64,000 bases of DNA from an uncultured Lachnospiraceae bacterium (GTDB lineage: Bacteria; Bacillota; Clostridia; Lachnospirales; Lachnospiraceae), in assembly GCA_934351925.1 (NCBI GenBank), contig CAKRJT010000008.1, positions 44,995 through 108,994 on the forward strand, given 5' to 3'. The translations under genes were made by a program, and so were the position numbers. Positions 43,548-52,337 of this stretch are shown here, piece after piece (position 1 is the stretch's first letter; every line of letters begins with the position of its first letter). Under the pieces are notes generated by a model, which worked only from the letters and a program-made list of their open reading frames with translations, had not been told where the DNA came from and did no database searches.

Positions 43548-44996
43548 TCAGCTGTTCCTTTCATGCTGCTCATAAGTATATGCCGCGCGGATAAGCGTCT
43601 TTTCCGAGAAGCAGTCACCGATAAGCTGTACCCCTATTGGAAGCCCGTTTTTATCGTTTCCGCATGGGACACATATTCCCGGAAGTCCCGCGAGGTTTAC
43701 CGAAATGGTGTAAATATCTCCAAGGTACATCTTGATAGGGTCGGAAAGTGACTCTCCGAGCTTCGGAGCCGTGGTAGGAGCCGCCGGTCCTAATATAACA
43801 TCATATTTTTCAAATGCCTTGTCAAATTCCTTCTTTATAAGAGCCTTGGTCTTTAGCGCCTTGATATAGTAGGCATCGTAGTAGCCGGAACTCAACACGA
43901 AGGAACCGAGCATAATACGTCTCTTTACCTCAGCTCCGAAGCCCTCGGAACGCGACTTCTTGTACATATTGTGAAGTCCCTCATACTCCTCGGTTCTGTA
44001 GCCGTACTTCACGCCGTCAAAACGTGCGAGGTTCGAGCTTGCCTCCGCAGACGCAATGATATAGTAGGCAGGAATGGCGTAATCCACAAGTCCGAGGTCG
44101 AACTCTTCGACAATGGCACCCTTGCTCTCGAGCACCTTTGCCGCCGCTAATACCTTCTCCTTGACCTCCTCGTCGATTCCCTCGCCAAAATAGGTTCTCG
44201 GAATACCTATTTTAAGCCCTGCAACATCCTCGACAAGAGCATCCGTGAACTTGTAGTCCTCCGGCTCTCTCTTTACGGAGGTGGAGTCCTTTGCATCGTA
44301 TGAGGCTATCGCTTCAAGCACCGTAGCGCAGTCCGTGACGTCCTTGGTTATAGGTCCAATCTGGTCAAGCGATGAGCCGTAGGCGATAAGTCCGTATCTT
44401 GACACTGTTCCGTAGGTAGGCTTCATTCCGACAACTCCACAATAGGAGCTTGGCTGTCTGATTGAGCCGCCCGTATCGGAGCCGAGCGCATAGAAACATT
44501 CATCAGCCGCAACAGCCGCAGCCGAACCTCCCGATGAGCCGCCCGGAACATGCTCCGGATTTCTTGGGTTCTTGGTCGGTCCGAAAAACGATGTCTCGGT
44601 CGTGCTTCCCATGGCAAACTCGTCCATGTTGGTCTTGCCGATTATGACAGCGCCAGCCTTCTCAAGATTTAACACAGCCTCCGATGAAAATGTCGGTTTA
44701 AAATTATATAAAATCTTCGAGGAGCAGGTTGTGAGCACTCCCTCGGTGCACATATTGTCCTTTATTGCGACAGGCACGCCCGCAAGCGGTCCCGTGAGCG
44801 TCCCGTCATCTATCTGTTTCTGAACCTCGTCAGCCTTTTTTAATGCCTGCTCCTCACAGAGGGTGACATAACAGTTGTACTCTCCCTCCACTGCCTTAAT
44901 TCTGTCAAACACAGCCTCCACAGCCTCGCGGACGGAAATTTCTTTAGCCTTGATTTTTCTGCCAAGCTCCACAGCCGTCATCTTTGCAATATCCAT
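43548..44996 (-). CDS. gatA: Asp/Glu-tRNA amidotransferase subunit A
   Basis: 482 residues; the glutaminase of the complex. The amidase signature is intact: the catalytic lysine in GVPVAIKDN, and GGSSGGSAAAVAA with the cis-serine, and SDTGGSIRQPSS with the nucleophile serine. GGAGATAGATT precedes the ATG. Lies 205 bp after gatC and 113 bp before gatB; no gene is seen in either gap. Confidence 0.96.
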   Translation of the reverse strand: MDIAKMTAVELGRKIKAKEISVREAVEAVFDRIKAVEGEYNCYVTLCEEQALKKADEVQKQIDDGTLTGPLAGVPVAIKDNMCTEGVLTTCSSKILYNFKPTFSSEAVLNLEKAGAVIIGKTNMDEFAMGSTTETSFFGPTKNPRNPEHVPGGSSGGSAAAVAADECFYALGSDTGGSIRQPSSYCGVVGMKPTYGTVSRYGLIAYGSSLDQIGPITKDVTDCATVLEAIASYDAKDSTSVKREPEDYKFTDALVEDVAGLKIGIPRTYFGEGIDEEVKEKVLAAAKVLESKGAIVEEFDLGLVDYAIPAYYIIASAEASSNLARFDGVKYGYRTEEYEGLHNMYKKSRSEGFGAEVKRRIMLGSFVLSSGYYDAYYIKALKTKALIKKEFDKAFEKYDVILGPAAPTTAPKLGESLSDPIKMYLGDIYTISVNLAGLPGICVPCGNDKNGLPIGVQLIGDCFSEKTLIRAAYTYEQHERNS

Positions 44997-45201
44997 AATC
45001 TATCTCCAATCCATACATACTTAGAATCAATGCTATATCCATCAGCTTCATAAAAACAGCCTTTAAAAATATCAAACTGTTATATAAGCCAATCCTGCAA
45101 CAGCAATACATAACATATATCAGAAATATAAAATATGCCACACCGTTAAACCGATTCTAAATATCTATTCTTAATTTTATATTTTAAATTTCCGACTGCA
45201 T

Positions 45202-45495
45202 TTATTCCACAGTCTTAGGCACCATATAGAAGCCGTCCTTCTCCTCAGGCGCATTGGCAAGCATATTCTCGCTGTCATCGCCGTTAGTCACGACATCCTC
45301 GCGGAACACATTTTTGACCGGAAACACATTCGACATCGGCTGCACTCCGTCCGTATCCAGCTCATTGAGCATATCAATATAATTTAACATATTTCCCATA
45401 TCCTTCTTGGCAGCTTCCTTCTCCTCATCGGAGAGCTCAAGCTTTGCAAGGATACCCACATACTCTATGGTCTCGTCTGTAATAACATTTGCCAT
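45202..45495 (-). CDS. gatC: Asp/Glu-tRNA amidotransferase subunit C
   Basis: 97 residues; the small belt subunit that stabilises GatA-GatB. The pattern ETIEYVGILAKLELSDEEKE, an LNYIDMLNELDTDGVQP core and the VFREDVV segment are typical. AAGGAGAATACGCAG precedes the ATG. First gene of the gat operon, with a promoter at 45545-45573. Confidence 0.93.
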   Translation of the reverse strand: MANVITDETIEYVGILAKLELSDEEKEAAKKDMGNMLNYIDMLNELDTDGVQPMSNVFPVKNVFREDVVTNGDDSENMLANAPEEKDGFYMVPKTVE

Positions 45496-45544
45496 CTGCG
45501 TATTCTCCTTTTGCTTTTATACTGCAATTAATTAAATCTTTTTA

Positions 45545-45573
45545 ATCGTAGCACATTTTGTTTTTTATGACAA
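45545..45573 (-). promoter_or_regulatory. gatCAB promoter
   Basis: TTGTCA and TACGAT with 17 bp spacing on the minus strand, about 50 bp upstream of gatC. Confidence 0.5.
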
Positions 45574-45607
45574 GTTTAAACATCTTTAAAAAGGCAATTA
45601 TTAATAC

Positions 45608-45642
45608 AAAAGGGCACGAACCACAAATGGCTCATACCCTTG
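45608..45642 (-). terminator. Orphan terminator-like hairpin
   Basis: On the minus strand AAGGGTATGAGCCA pairs with TGGTTCGTGCCCTT, followed by TTGTATT. It stands between the gat promoter and a 300-bp stretch (45643-45940) in which I find no gene, only a broken Cys-rich frame (CPECRKYQRL) near 45740. Confidence 0.45.
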
Positions 45643-45940
45643 GCTGTGAACCCTTATAGTCCACACATTTATCTATCAATACTCACTTTAACAATTCATT
45701 CTCTTCCCTTATATTTTATCAGCATATTACAAACGCTGATATTTCCTACATTCCGGGCATATCTGCTTTGCCAAATATCACCATTTTCACATCGTTTTGA
45801 ACGCAGAATAAGCAATCCCCCGCTTCAAGTGTATAGAGCACTAAGCGGTGGGTAAGTGGGATGCTTATGTCCGCTTTACACTTTTCAGCAGCAAATTAGC
45901 AGCCCAAAGCAGATGGTATACAATGATATGCGTTATCCTC

Positions 45941-45988
45941 CGAGTTTTCCTTCGAGTTTTTTCTAAAAATAACTCGAAGGAAAACTCG
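45941..45988 (-). terminator. Terminator of the XRE-like gene, perfect 18-bp stem
   Basis: CGAGTTTTCCTTCGAGTT and its exact complement enclose a 12-nt loop, starting 5 bp after the stop codon at 45994. Confidence 0.7.
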
Positions 45989-45993
45989 AAATA

Positions 45994-46656
45994 CTAAATT
46001 ATTACATAATATGATTTATTTCCTCGTCTGCAAATATCTATCAATTTCTCATTCCTCATCTTATCAATGACACTTCTAGCCTGTTGCTTAGTAAATCCAC
46101 ACATCTCCTGTATCTTAGCAGATGTTATTTGATCATTTGTCTGTAAATATTCTAAAATCATATTTGTAGCCTTAGATTGACTCTGTGATTCCATATTCTC
46201 ATTATTTACGAATGGTGATATTTGTTCCCTCACAAAGTCTACATTTAAAGAATCTATCTCATCCGACACATTATTTGTATCATCAGTTACATCATTATCT
46301 AACTTTAACTCTGTCTGTATATTACCAGCTTGTTCTACTGGAAATTCAGTATCCTGTTCCACATAATCGTCTATACGATAATCTTTACTCGTAAAGCTAG
46401 CTGTGTTAAGTCCTGCTACTACCTTATCAAGTGTTGCATAAAAGGCATTTGATGATGTAATAACATACGAAAGATTCATTACCTCTCTTTCATTCTTTCT
46501 CGTATTAGGAAGTCTGAGAATTGTTTTCCCGCTCTCTATATTATTCAGAACCTTCACCGAGCAAATACCCCTGACCAGTGTTTCCGCATTGATTTTATTC
46601 TTATTTCTGATACTCTTTATAAGATTACCGAAATCATTATCTTTATATTCCATCAT
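45994..46656 (-). CDS. XRE-like regulator with C-terminal winged helix
   Basis: 220 residues. The N-terminal part (DFGNLIKSIRNKNKINAETL; ICSVKVLNNIESG) looks like a degenerate XRE HTH; a long acidic, Asn/Asp-rich linker (about 95-150) follows; the C-terminal 65 residues (TSAKIQEMCGFTKQQARSVI; RRGNKSYYVI) form a winged helix. A DNA-binding role is likely, the target unknown. The ATG at 46656 follows AGGAGAGCGCCGG. Its promoter carries an 8-bp dyad, suggesting autoregulation. Confidence 0.65.
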   Translation of the reverse strand: MMEYKDNDFGNLIKSIRNKNKINAETLVRGICSVKVLNNIESGKTILRLPNTRKNEREVMNLSYVITSSNAFYATLDKVVAGLNTASFTSKDYRIDDYVEQDTEFPVEQAGNIQTELKLDNDVTDDTNNVSDEIDSLNVDFVREQISPFVNNENMESQSQSKATNMILEYLQTNDQITSAKIQEMCGFTKQQARSVIDKMRNEKLIDICRRGNKSYYVII

Positions 46657-46678
46657 CCGGCGCTCTCCTAATACGTCT

Positions 46679-46713
46679 ATTATAACATTCTTTTTTATCT
46701 TTTGCAATGTTAT
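46679..46713 (-). promoter_or_regulatory. Promoter with dyad of the XRE-like gene
   Basis: TTGCAA and TATAAT with 17 bp spacing (46679-46707). The inverted pair ATAACATT (46682-46689) / AATGTTAT (46706-46713) brackets the promoter core. Confidence 0.55.
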
Positions 46714-46728
46714 AGCTCCCCACAGACG

Positions 46729-47031
46729 ATTCAGGTGTCAAAACATGCTTTCACAACTTAAATATATATATCATGTTATATTTATGCATATCACGACTTT
46801 TGGAAGAAGCTTAGTTGTTCTTAGGGCTCTGTTTATCGTACAGCCACAGACGGCATGGATGCCGTCTGAGTTGCAAACAGCCATGGAGGGCTGATTTTGC
46901 AACGGTGGCGGAAGCAGAAATACTTTTTTCAGAGCCCTTAGAACAACTGGCTTCGTACAACGGAGCTGATATGTATAAATATAACATGCTATACACTTTT
47001 AAAATAAATAAGCATGTTTTGACACCTGAAT
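46729..47031. mobile_element. 303-bp palindromic element carrying a structured module (family copy 5)
   Basis: Perfect 22-bp terminal inverted repeats (left arm begins ATTCAGGTGTCAAAACATGC) enclose further paired arms: TATTTATGCATATCA / TGATATGTATAAATA and GTTGTTC-TTA-GGGCTCTG / CAGAGCCC-TTA-GAACAAC. No open frame or transposase is inside, so it is MITE-like. Its core matches the element at 54022-54326 in sequence and in pairing pattern. It lies between the chemotaxis receptor gene and the XRE-like gene. Confidence 0.7.
46847..46903 (+). ncRNA. Twin hairpins with ANGGAN hexaloops inside element copy 5
   Basis: Hairpin 1 (46847-46868): CAGACGGC-ATGGAT-GCCGTCTG. Hairpin 2 (46870-46903): GTTGCAAA and CAGCC on the left, ATGGAG loop, GGCTG and TTTGCAAC on the right. 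Both loops are six bases with A1, G3, G4, A5, closed by C-G. The same pair with different stem sequence occurs at 54140-54196, so the RNA form read from the plus strand seems to be selected. No promoter identified. Confidence 0.5.
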
Positions 47032-47042
47032 CCTGATACACC

Positions 47043-47078
47043 AAAAGGTATCAAATCCATAACGGACTGATACCTTTT
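47043..47078 (-). terminator. Terminator-like hairpin downstream of the chemotaxis receptor gene
   Basis: AAAAGGTATCA / TGATACCTTTT with a 14-nt loop and TTTT at the end on the minus strand. It lies about 105 bp after the receptor stop. The bases between (47079-47183) show no recognised gene. Confidence 0.55.
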
Positions 47079-47183
47079 CATCGACACCTATATTCTCGCC
47101 GGCAAATGCTTCATTGCTGCTTATTCCCATCACTACCATTGGAAGAAGTCCGGCGGCAGCCCCGGTATGGCATATGTACACGG

Positions 47184-48845
47184 TTACTTAAAGTACCCCA
47201 TCAGTTCTTTCATGTCAGATGATACCTTCCTTACAGTCTGGGTATCCTCTGAGATTCTGTTAACTGACTCTGCAATCTCCGTAACTCTTGCAGTTACCTC
47301 CTCATTGCTGGCAGCATTTTCTTCGCTTATCGCGCTTAGCTCAGATACACTGTTTATAATATCAAGCTTAAGAGCTTCAAGATTCTTTGTTTTGTCCATA
47401 ACTGTCTGTGCAATAGCAGCATTTTCTTCTATTATACGGTTCAGTATATCGAAGCTTTCCTTTGCATTTCCTATGTCTGTCTGCTCCTTCTCAGCAAGCT
47501 CCTTCATTCTGCCTGTCAGGATCACGGACCGGTTGGATTTTTCAAGAATGTTGTCTGCCATATTCTTAATCGAATCTGCTCCCTGACTGCTCTGATCTGC
47601 GAGCTGTTTTATCTCTGAGGCAACAACAGCAAAGCCTCTGCCTGCCTGTCCTGCCCTCGCCGCCTCAATCGATGCGTTAAGTGACAACAGATTAGTCTGT
47701 GACGTAATATCCGAAATAAGTTCAACCGCTTCATTGATGGAAGCAATTGCCTTGTTGGTTTCATTTACCTGTTCTGTAAGCTGGGCAATAATGTCCGATG
47801 CTGTATGAGAGCTTGTCAGTACAAGGTTCATTGACTCAGAAACATTCTGACCCGCCTTATTCATTTTATCCGAATTGTCGTTAAGGGTAACTGCCTCCGA
47901 ATTGATTGCAGACATATTGTCACCCATTTCAATGACCTTGGCATTAACAGACTGTACGTTATCTGCAAGCGTTACCGCCGTGGATGACAGGTCATCCATC
48001 ACCTGTCTTATCTGGTTCGTGCTGGTACTGTTCGTTTCCGCCAGTTCATTTAATGAAGCCATGCTGTTATCAAGAATATCTGCATGTTCGTCCACCTCCG
48101 TAACAATCCCTCCGAGCTTGTCCGCTAAGGAGGTAGAGGCATTGATCAGGGTCTTAACCTCTGATATAACCGAGCTGCATTCAGGTCTTCCCGAAAGGTC
48201 ACCATCAGCCACACGCTCAATATAATCTGATGTTATCATAAGCGGTCTGCGGATTTTGAATGCAAGAACTATCATAATGCCTATAAACAACACAAGCAGT
48301 ACACCTGAAATTATAAACTGGTTCATCAGCGTACCAGCCACCGAATTATCTACTGTGGATTGTCTTTCTCCCGAAAATGCCATTCCAAGAATCTCCCCAT
48401 CGTCTGAATATACAGGTGAGTAATACACATAATACTTCTCCCCCTGTATTTCTACTCCCGATGCTTTGTAATCATTTCCTGCTTTTACCAGTTCCCATAT
48501 CTCAGGTTCAGCCTTCGTTCCTTCATTTCTATTTCCGTTTTCATCAATTATGGATGTAATGAATCTTTCATCATCAATGAACAGCGTCTGTTCAATATCA
48601 TCTGCCTTGAGTGAATCTATGAACTGATAGCTTATTTCATCTCTTTCCAGAATATTCTCCCTGATATCCCATGTAAAATACTGCTCAACAGATGTGGTAC
48701 AAGCCTTGAGGCGGAGATATGTGCTGTCAATCAGCTCATTTTTCATTTTACCTGCTGAGTATAAGGTAATTACCGTAATTGCAACAGCCAGTGGTATGCA
48801 GCCAATAATAAGAATTACCTGCAGGTATCCGAATTTTCCTTTCAT
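47184..48845 (-). CDS. Methyl-accepting chemotaxis protein
   Basis: 553 residues: transmembrane helix 1 (about 9-30), a single-Cache-like extracellular domain of about 150 residues, helix 2 (about 180-202), HAMP-like region, and a long coiled coil with the signalling hairpin SLNASIEAARAGQAGRGFAVVA cut here to its core EAARAGQAGRGFAVVA. It relays a small-molecule signal to CheA/CheW; its presence implies a chemotaxis system elsewhere. The ATG at 48845 has AAGGAG 9 nt upstream, better than the one seven codons earlier. Confidence 0.92.
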   Translation of the reverse strand: MKGKFGYLQVILIIGCIPLAVAITVITLYSAGKMKNELIDSTYLRLKACTTSVEQYFTWDIRENILERDEISYQFIDSLKADDIEQTLFIDDERFITSIIDENGNRNEGTKAEPEIWELVKAGNDYKASGVEIQGEKYYVYYSPVYSDDGEILGMAFSGERQSTVDNSVAGTLMNQFIISGVLLVLFIGIMIVLAFKIRRPLMITSDYIERVADGDLSGRPECSSVISEVKTLINASTSLADKLGGIVTEVDEHADILDNSMASLNELAETNSTSTNQIRQVMDDLSSTAVTLADNVQSVNAKVIEMGDNMSAINSEAVTLNDNSDKMNKAGQNVSESMNLVLTSSHTASDIIAQLTEQVNETNKAIASINEAVELISDITSQTNLLSLNASIEAARAGQAGRGFAVVASEIKQLADQSSQGADSIKNMADNILEKSNRSVILTGRMKELAEKEQTDIGNAKESFDILNRIIEENAAIAQTVMDKTKNLEALKLDIINSVSELSAISEENAASNEEVTARVTEIAESVNRISEDTQTVRKVSSDMKELMGYFK

Positions 48846-48976
48846 TTCAGTGTTCTCCTTCTTCATACTGATTATTTACATACCATTGCATTGGTTGTAG
48901 ATAATATGTATTATACCACATCTTTCCCACCGGCGCACCCTTTTTATGTTCAAACGCATTATCTGATAAGCTGTAT

Positions 48977-49276
48977 TTATTCAGCATGCTGTCTGCTGAA
49001 CTTAAACGACATATAGTAAGTATACCCATTCTCCACCATTGCATTTCCGGCTTCTAACTCCTCTATGCTCTCTGAGCGGAGCGCATTTTTGCCACAGGTG
49101 AGCACAAACAAGCCCTGCTCCTCGTTGTATTTTATCGTATTTCTGCCTTCAAGCTGCACCATGGTTCTACCGTACCCGCCAAGGTCATCCACTCCATCAA
49201 GTATCGGTATTTCTGTCGCAAGCTTGGAAAATTTTGCAAAGAAAGTGACTGTTATTTTCGAAAATTATTGTTCTTT
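48977..49276 (-). pseudogene. Start-less fragment of an unknown gene
   Basis: A frame of about 98 residues (KITVTFFAKFSKLATEIPIL, TMVQLEGRNTIKYNEEQGLF, LRSESIEELEAGNAMVENGY) runs from just after the stop of the Rpn gene, overlapping its last bases. It has a coherent beta-rich protein look but no ATG; GTG at 49192 is the only usual start. I do not recognise the family. It may be the 3' part of a gene cut by the arrival of its neighbour. Confidence 0.35.
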
Positions 49277-50290
49277 TAAAAGCTTTTCAGCCTCATAATA
49301 TTCTTCGGGAGATATGCCAATCACATCGCAGGCTTCCTCAAGCGTGACATTCTTTCTCGTCATGTAGCTGTTAATCCAATTATATCTTTCCATTGCCCTG
49401 CCTTTTGCAAGTCCCTCTTCCTCTATCAAATCCGATAAATTACACATACCGCTCAGCTCCTCTCTCATTTTATGAGTCATTTCAATAGAATAATTGTCCT
49501 TGAGTATCGTCTGCTTCTGTTCTGCCGTCAGCTTCTTATCAATCAGTACATTAAGAAGATTCAACAGAACTGCACCATTGTCATTTTCTTTATTATAACA
49601 TTCAATCTGCTTTCTTCCAAGACATATTATCACTGCACGCTGTAAATCATATCCGCCGTTAAATTCATACTCACCGTATATATTTCTCGGCTGCACCTCA
49701 TAGCTTGTAATTGTATTGGATGCTGCCGTATTTGTGTCCATACATATCCATATGCTGTATACCTTTTTGATGTTATCGTAATTTTGCGCATTAAATTCCG
49801 TTCCAAGCTGTGCCGACAGCATTCGCGCACAGTAGAACAATGCTCTTGTCACTATATTATATCCCGGATAAAAATTTTTCTGTGCCTCCACATTAATTAT
49901 TAGCTTTATGACATCCCTTTTACCGTCTTTCGTGACACCCGGCTTATACACACTGAATCTTATGTCATAAACAATTTTCCCCTCATTCGGCACATTGTCC
50001 TCGTTTGACATGCCTGTAATCTTATCCGGATGCTCCCCGCTGTTTTCCTTATCATCCGTTCTACTGCTTATGTATCCCGGATTCACCCCCAACGTCCCTA
50101 TCTCAGGATTTTCTATGCAGTCCGCAATCTCTTCAATATCGCATTCCTTAAATTCATCCGTCGCAAACTTTAATATCCAGGCAAGAATACTCTTATTTGC
50201 CAAAATATTTCTTACATTTGCATCATACTTTACCTTATCGCTTGCAATCACTAACGCATCGGCGATGGAATTATTAGTATCGTTCCTCAC
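49265..50290 (-). CDS. Rpn-family PD-(D/E)XK nuclease-like protein
   Basis: 341 residues. The PD-(D/E)XK core is visible in YDIRFSVYKP and KLIINVEAQKN (Asp and Glu-x-Gln of the active site), followed by a helical tail ending in EEEGLAKGRAMERYNW and a small HTH-like end (LEEACDVIGISPEEY). Rpn proteins promote recombination and are spread like mobile genes, without their own transposition ends. GTG start at 50290 behind AAGGGAG. The gap upstream (50291-50516) is empty as far as I can see. Confidence 0.8.
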   Translation of the reverse strand: MRNDTNNSIADALVIASDKVKYDANVRNILANKSILAWILKFATDEFKECDIEEIADCIENPEIGTLGVNPGYISSRTDDKENSGEHPDKITGMSNEDNVPNEGKIVYDIRFSVYKPGVTKDGKRDVIKLIINVEAQKNFYPGYNIVTRALFYCARMLSAQLGTEFNAQNYDNIKKVYSIWICMDTNTAASNTITSYEVQPRNIYGEYEFNGGYDLQRAVIICLGRKQIECYNKENDNGAVLLNLLNVLIDKKLTAEQKQTILKDNYSIEMTHKMREELSGMCNLSDLIEEEGLAKGRAMERYNWINSYMTRKNVTLEEACDVIGISPEEYYEAEKLLKEQ

Positions 50291-50516
50291 TCACATTTCT
50301 CCCTTCACTATTTAATTGTTCTATTGACCGTTAATCAGTGGAATTAAAGTATAGAGTCTCTGAATCATGCCTGCGCGAAGAGTGTATAAGGCAATAATGA
50401 CACTTCATTTCGGATAAAACCTTTAGAATTATAGATTTCATTCAATATACTTTAAGATACCATATCATAAATTATAATTTTTGTCAACTAATTGCATAGC
50501 GAAGAAACATATTTTT

Positions 50517-51617
50517 TCAGTAAGGATAAAACGCCGCATCCCCCGCAAAATTAGGTATATTGTAAAGCACGAGAACCTCGGTGATATTATTCTCACTGAT
50601 ATATTCCGAAACCGATTTCCTGTAGAAACGCATATCGAGCAAATGCGTCTGCTCATATTCATCAATCACGAACTGTGCGAAGCAGTTGGCGTATGAATCC
50701 TTGATAATAAGAAGTCTCCCCTCACCATCGCCATCTATGACCGTCGTCGCCTGATTGGAATTAAAGAACACAGCATACTGGTCTTTGCCGTCAAGATATT
50801 TTCTCTCATATATCGAGTCGGTGACATAGCTCCCGTTATTGTAGCTTACGTTGTGATTTTCCTTTCTGTAGCATGCGGTTATATAATCATACGAGGCAAG
50901 CGGGTAATTTACCTTGGAATAGTTCGTTCCCCTGAAATTTTCACTCAACACCTCCTTATCCCACAGCCACAATGGCTCTGCGCTCTCCCCCTTCGCGCGC
51001 TTCCACTCGCTGTAACAATAATATGCCCCGAGGCTTGTGTAATGATGGTCGGTTTTATAATAAATGTACTCGTTTTTGTGCTGTGACAAAATATCACTGA
51101 CATCGACCACGTCAAGATTTCTGCTCTTCACATGCTCGAGCATTTCCCTCTGACTGATATGCGGCGCAAACTGCGGCAGCTTGTCATCAAGTATCTCAAC
51201 CGCCGTAGGAACAAGCATAACCTTCACGGCAATTCCCTTTTTCTCCATGTTTCCAGAAAAGCTTTCAAGCACGGAAACATTTTTCTCAAATTGCGCTCTG
51301 TCGTACCCGTCAAAGCTACTGATAAGGTATCCGTTTTTTCCAAAATACACACCGTTGCATTCCCTCATTCCGATTCCCAGCTCCGCGAACGTCTTTACCG
51401 AAATCCAGCCGTTCCTTCCCGGGAACTGGTCTGCAAGATACTTTTCAAGCTTATCCGAAAATTCCCCTGACAAAAAGCTTTCCGCAGAAAACCTCGGGCT
51501 CTTTGCAAGCGTCCTCTTCTCGCTCCCCGAATAATATTTATCGGGCACGGCTATATGCAGCATCACACCTGCAAGCAGCAATATGCCAAAATAAACCGAT
51601 AACACTTTATTTTTCAC
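50517..51617 (-). CDS. DHHW family protein (AlgX/AlgJ-like)
   Basis: 366 residues: an N-terminal signal anchor (about 5-25) and an SGNH-like extracytoplasmic domain with the motif TDHHYTSLGAYYCY near residue 192 and a later KDSYANCF (likely serine). Proteins of this type act with MBOAT acyltransferases to O-acetylate exported polysaccharide, but no MBOAT gene is adjacent. GTG start at 51617 with GGAG 8 nt upstream. Its upstream region shares a 14-bp motif with that of the sigma factor gene. Confidence 0.8.
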   Translation of the reverse strand: MKNKVLSVYFGILLLAGVMLHIAVPDKYYSGSEKRTLAKSPRFSAESFLSGEFSDKLEKYLADQFPGRNGWISVKTFAELGIGMRECNGVYFGKNGYLISSFDGYDRAQFEKNVSVLESFSGNMEKKGIAVKVMLVPTAVEILDDKLPQFAPHISQREMLEHVKSRNLDVVDVSDILSQHKNEYIYYKTDHHYTSLGAYYCYSEWKRAKGESAEPLWLWDKEVLSENFRGTNYSKVNYPLASYDYITACYRKENHNVSYNNGSYVTDSIYERKYLDGKDQYAVFFNSNQATTVIDGDGEGRLLIIKDSYANCFAQFVIDEYEQTHLLDMRFYRKSVSEYISENNITEVLVLYNIPNFAGDAAFYPY

Positions 51618-51651
51618 ACTTTATCTCCTTTTTTATAATTTCATTGACATC

Positions 51652-51665
51652 TATATAACGATTGA
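51652..51665 (-). promoter_or_regulatory. Possible ECF-sigma promoter motif, copy 1
   Basis: Minus strand TCAATCGTTATATA, 35 bp upstream of the DHHW start and directly after the anti-sigma terminator. Identical to the 14-mer upstream of the ECF sigma gene at 52684-52697. Confidence 0.45.
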
Positions 51666-51672
51666 CGCAAAA

Positions 51673-51710
51673 AAAATGTCGGAAAACTTTTAATTTTTTT
51701 CCGACATTTT
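51673..51710 (-). terminator. Terminator of the sigma/anti-sigma unit
   Basis: Perfect 14-bp stem AAAATGTCGGAAAA / TTTTCCGACATTTT followed by eight T on the minus strand. Confidence 0.75.
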
Positions 51711-51731
51711 AATATATCTTTTTTGATTCTG

Positions 51732-52337
51732 TTATTTTATTCTGTCCGTGAGCCCGAGTGCTATATCCTTTACGGCATCCTTATCGGCACCGTCCATGTT
51801 TGCAAGATAATAATTCACCCTTCCGTCAGACCAGTGTACCTTGGTATAATTCTTAATTCCGTCCGATACCACATACAGACATGCACTGCTCTTGGCATCA
51901 ATAATCTCCGCCGATATTCCCTCCCCGCATATTCCCGTAAAATCTCCGCTCTGATATGAGGCTCGAAGCAGATATTCATGTCCGTCAAGCTCAAAGCTTA
52001 TATTGGCAATCTCTCCGTCTATTATCGAATAATTTATATTTTCAGCGTTCTCCGGTGCATCCGCATCAATTCCAAGCTCCAAAAAGGCTTCTGGACCATC
52101 GACATCACTAAAAGGATTTCCGCCCATCACAATCTCATCGTCAAAGCTCTTCTCTGTCGTGACATTGATATTCCCCGTGTTCCCTGAATGAGCATTATCT
52201 TTATTAATACTGTACACCGCACCTGCAATCACAACACACAGACAGGCTGCAACAGGAAGAGCATACCTTAATGCCATATCCTTCCACGCCCCACGATTCT
52301 GCCTTTTTTCCGCCTTTTTCAGTATGTTGTCAAACAT
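51732..52337 (-). CDS. Probable anti-sigma factor, single-pass membrane protein
   Basis: 201 residues: a short cytoplasmic part of about 26 residues (MFDNILKKAEKRQNRGAWKD), one transmembrane helix (about 28-45) and an outer domain of about 150 residues. The layout and position after an ECF sigma gene indicate an anti-sigma factor, but the cytoplasmic sigma-binding part is much shorter than the usual 60-90 residues. Its ATG lies inside the sigma gene (19-bp overlap). This suggests that its own 5' end was lost together with the end of the sigma gene. Confidence 0.6.
   Translation of the reverse strand: MFDNILKKAEKRQNRGAWKDMALRYALPVAACLCVVIAGAVYSINKDNAHSGNTGNINVTTEKSFDDEIVMGGNPFSDVDGPEAFLELGIDADAPENAENINYSIIDGEIANISFELDGHEYLLRASYQSGDFTGICGEGISAEIIDAKSSACLYVVSDGIKNYTKVHWSDGRVNYYLANMDGADKDAVKDIALGLTDRIK

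Noticed and set aside
46729..47031. Insertion sequence with transposase
   Set aside because: Inverted ends are present, but no frame inside the element resembles a transposase, so it is listed as a non-autonomous element.
46999..47181. 60-residue frame downstream of the chemotaxis receptor
   Set aside because: It crosses a terminator hairpin and the end of a palindromic element, has no ribosome site and no family likeness.
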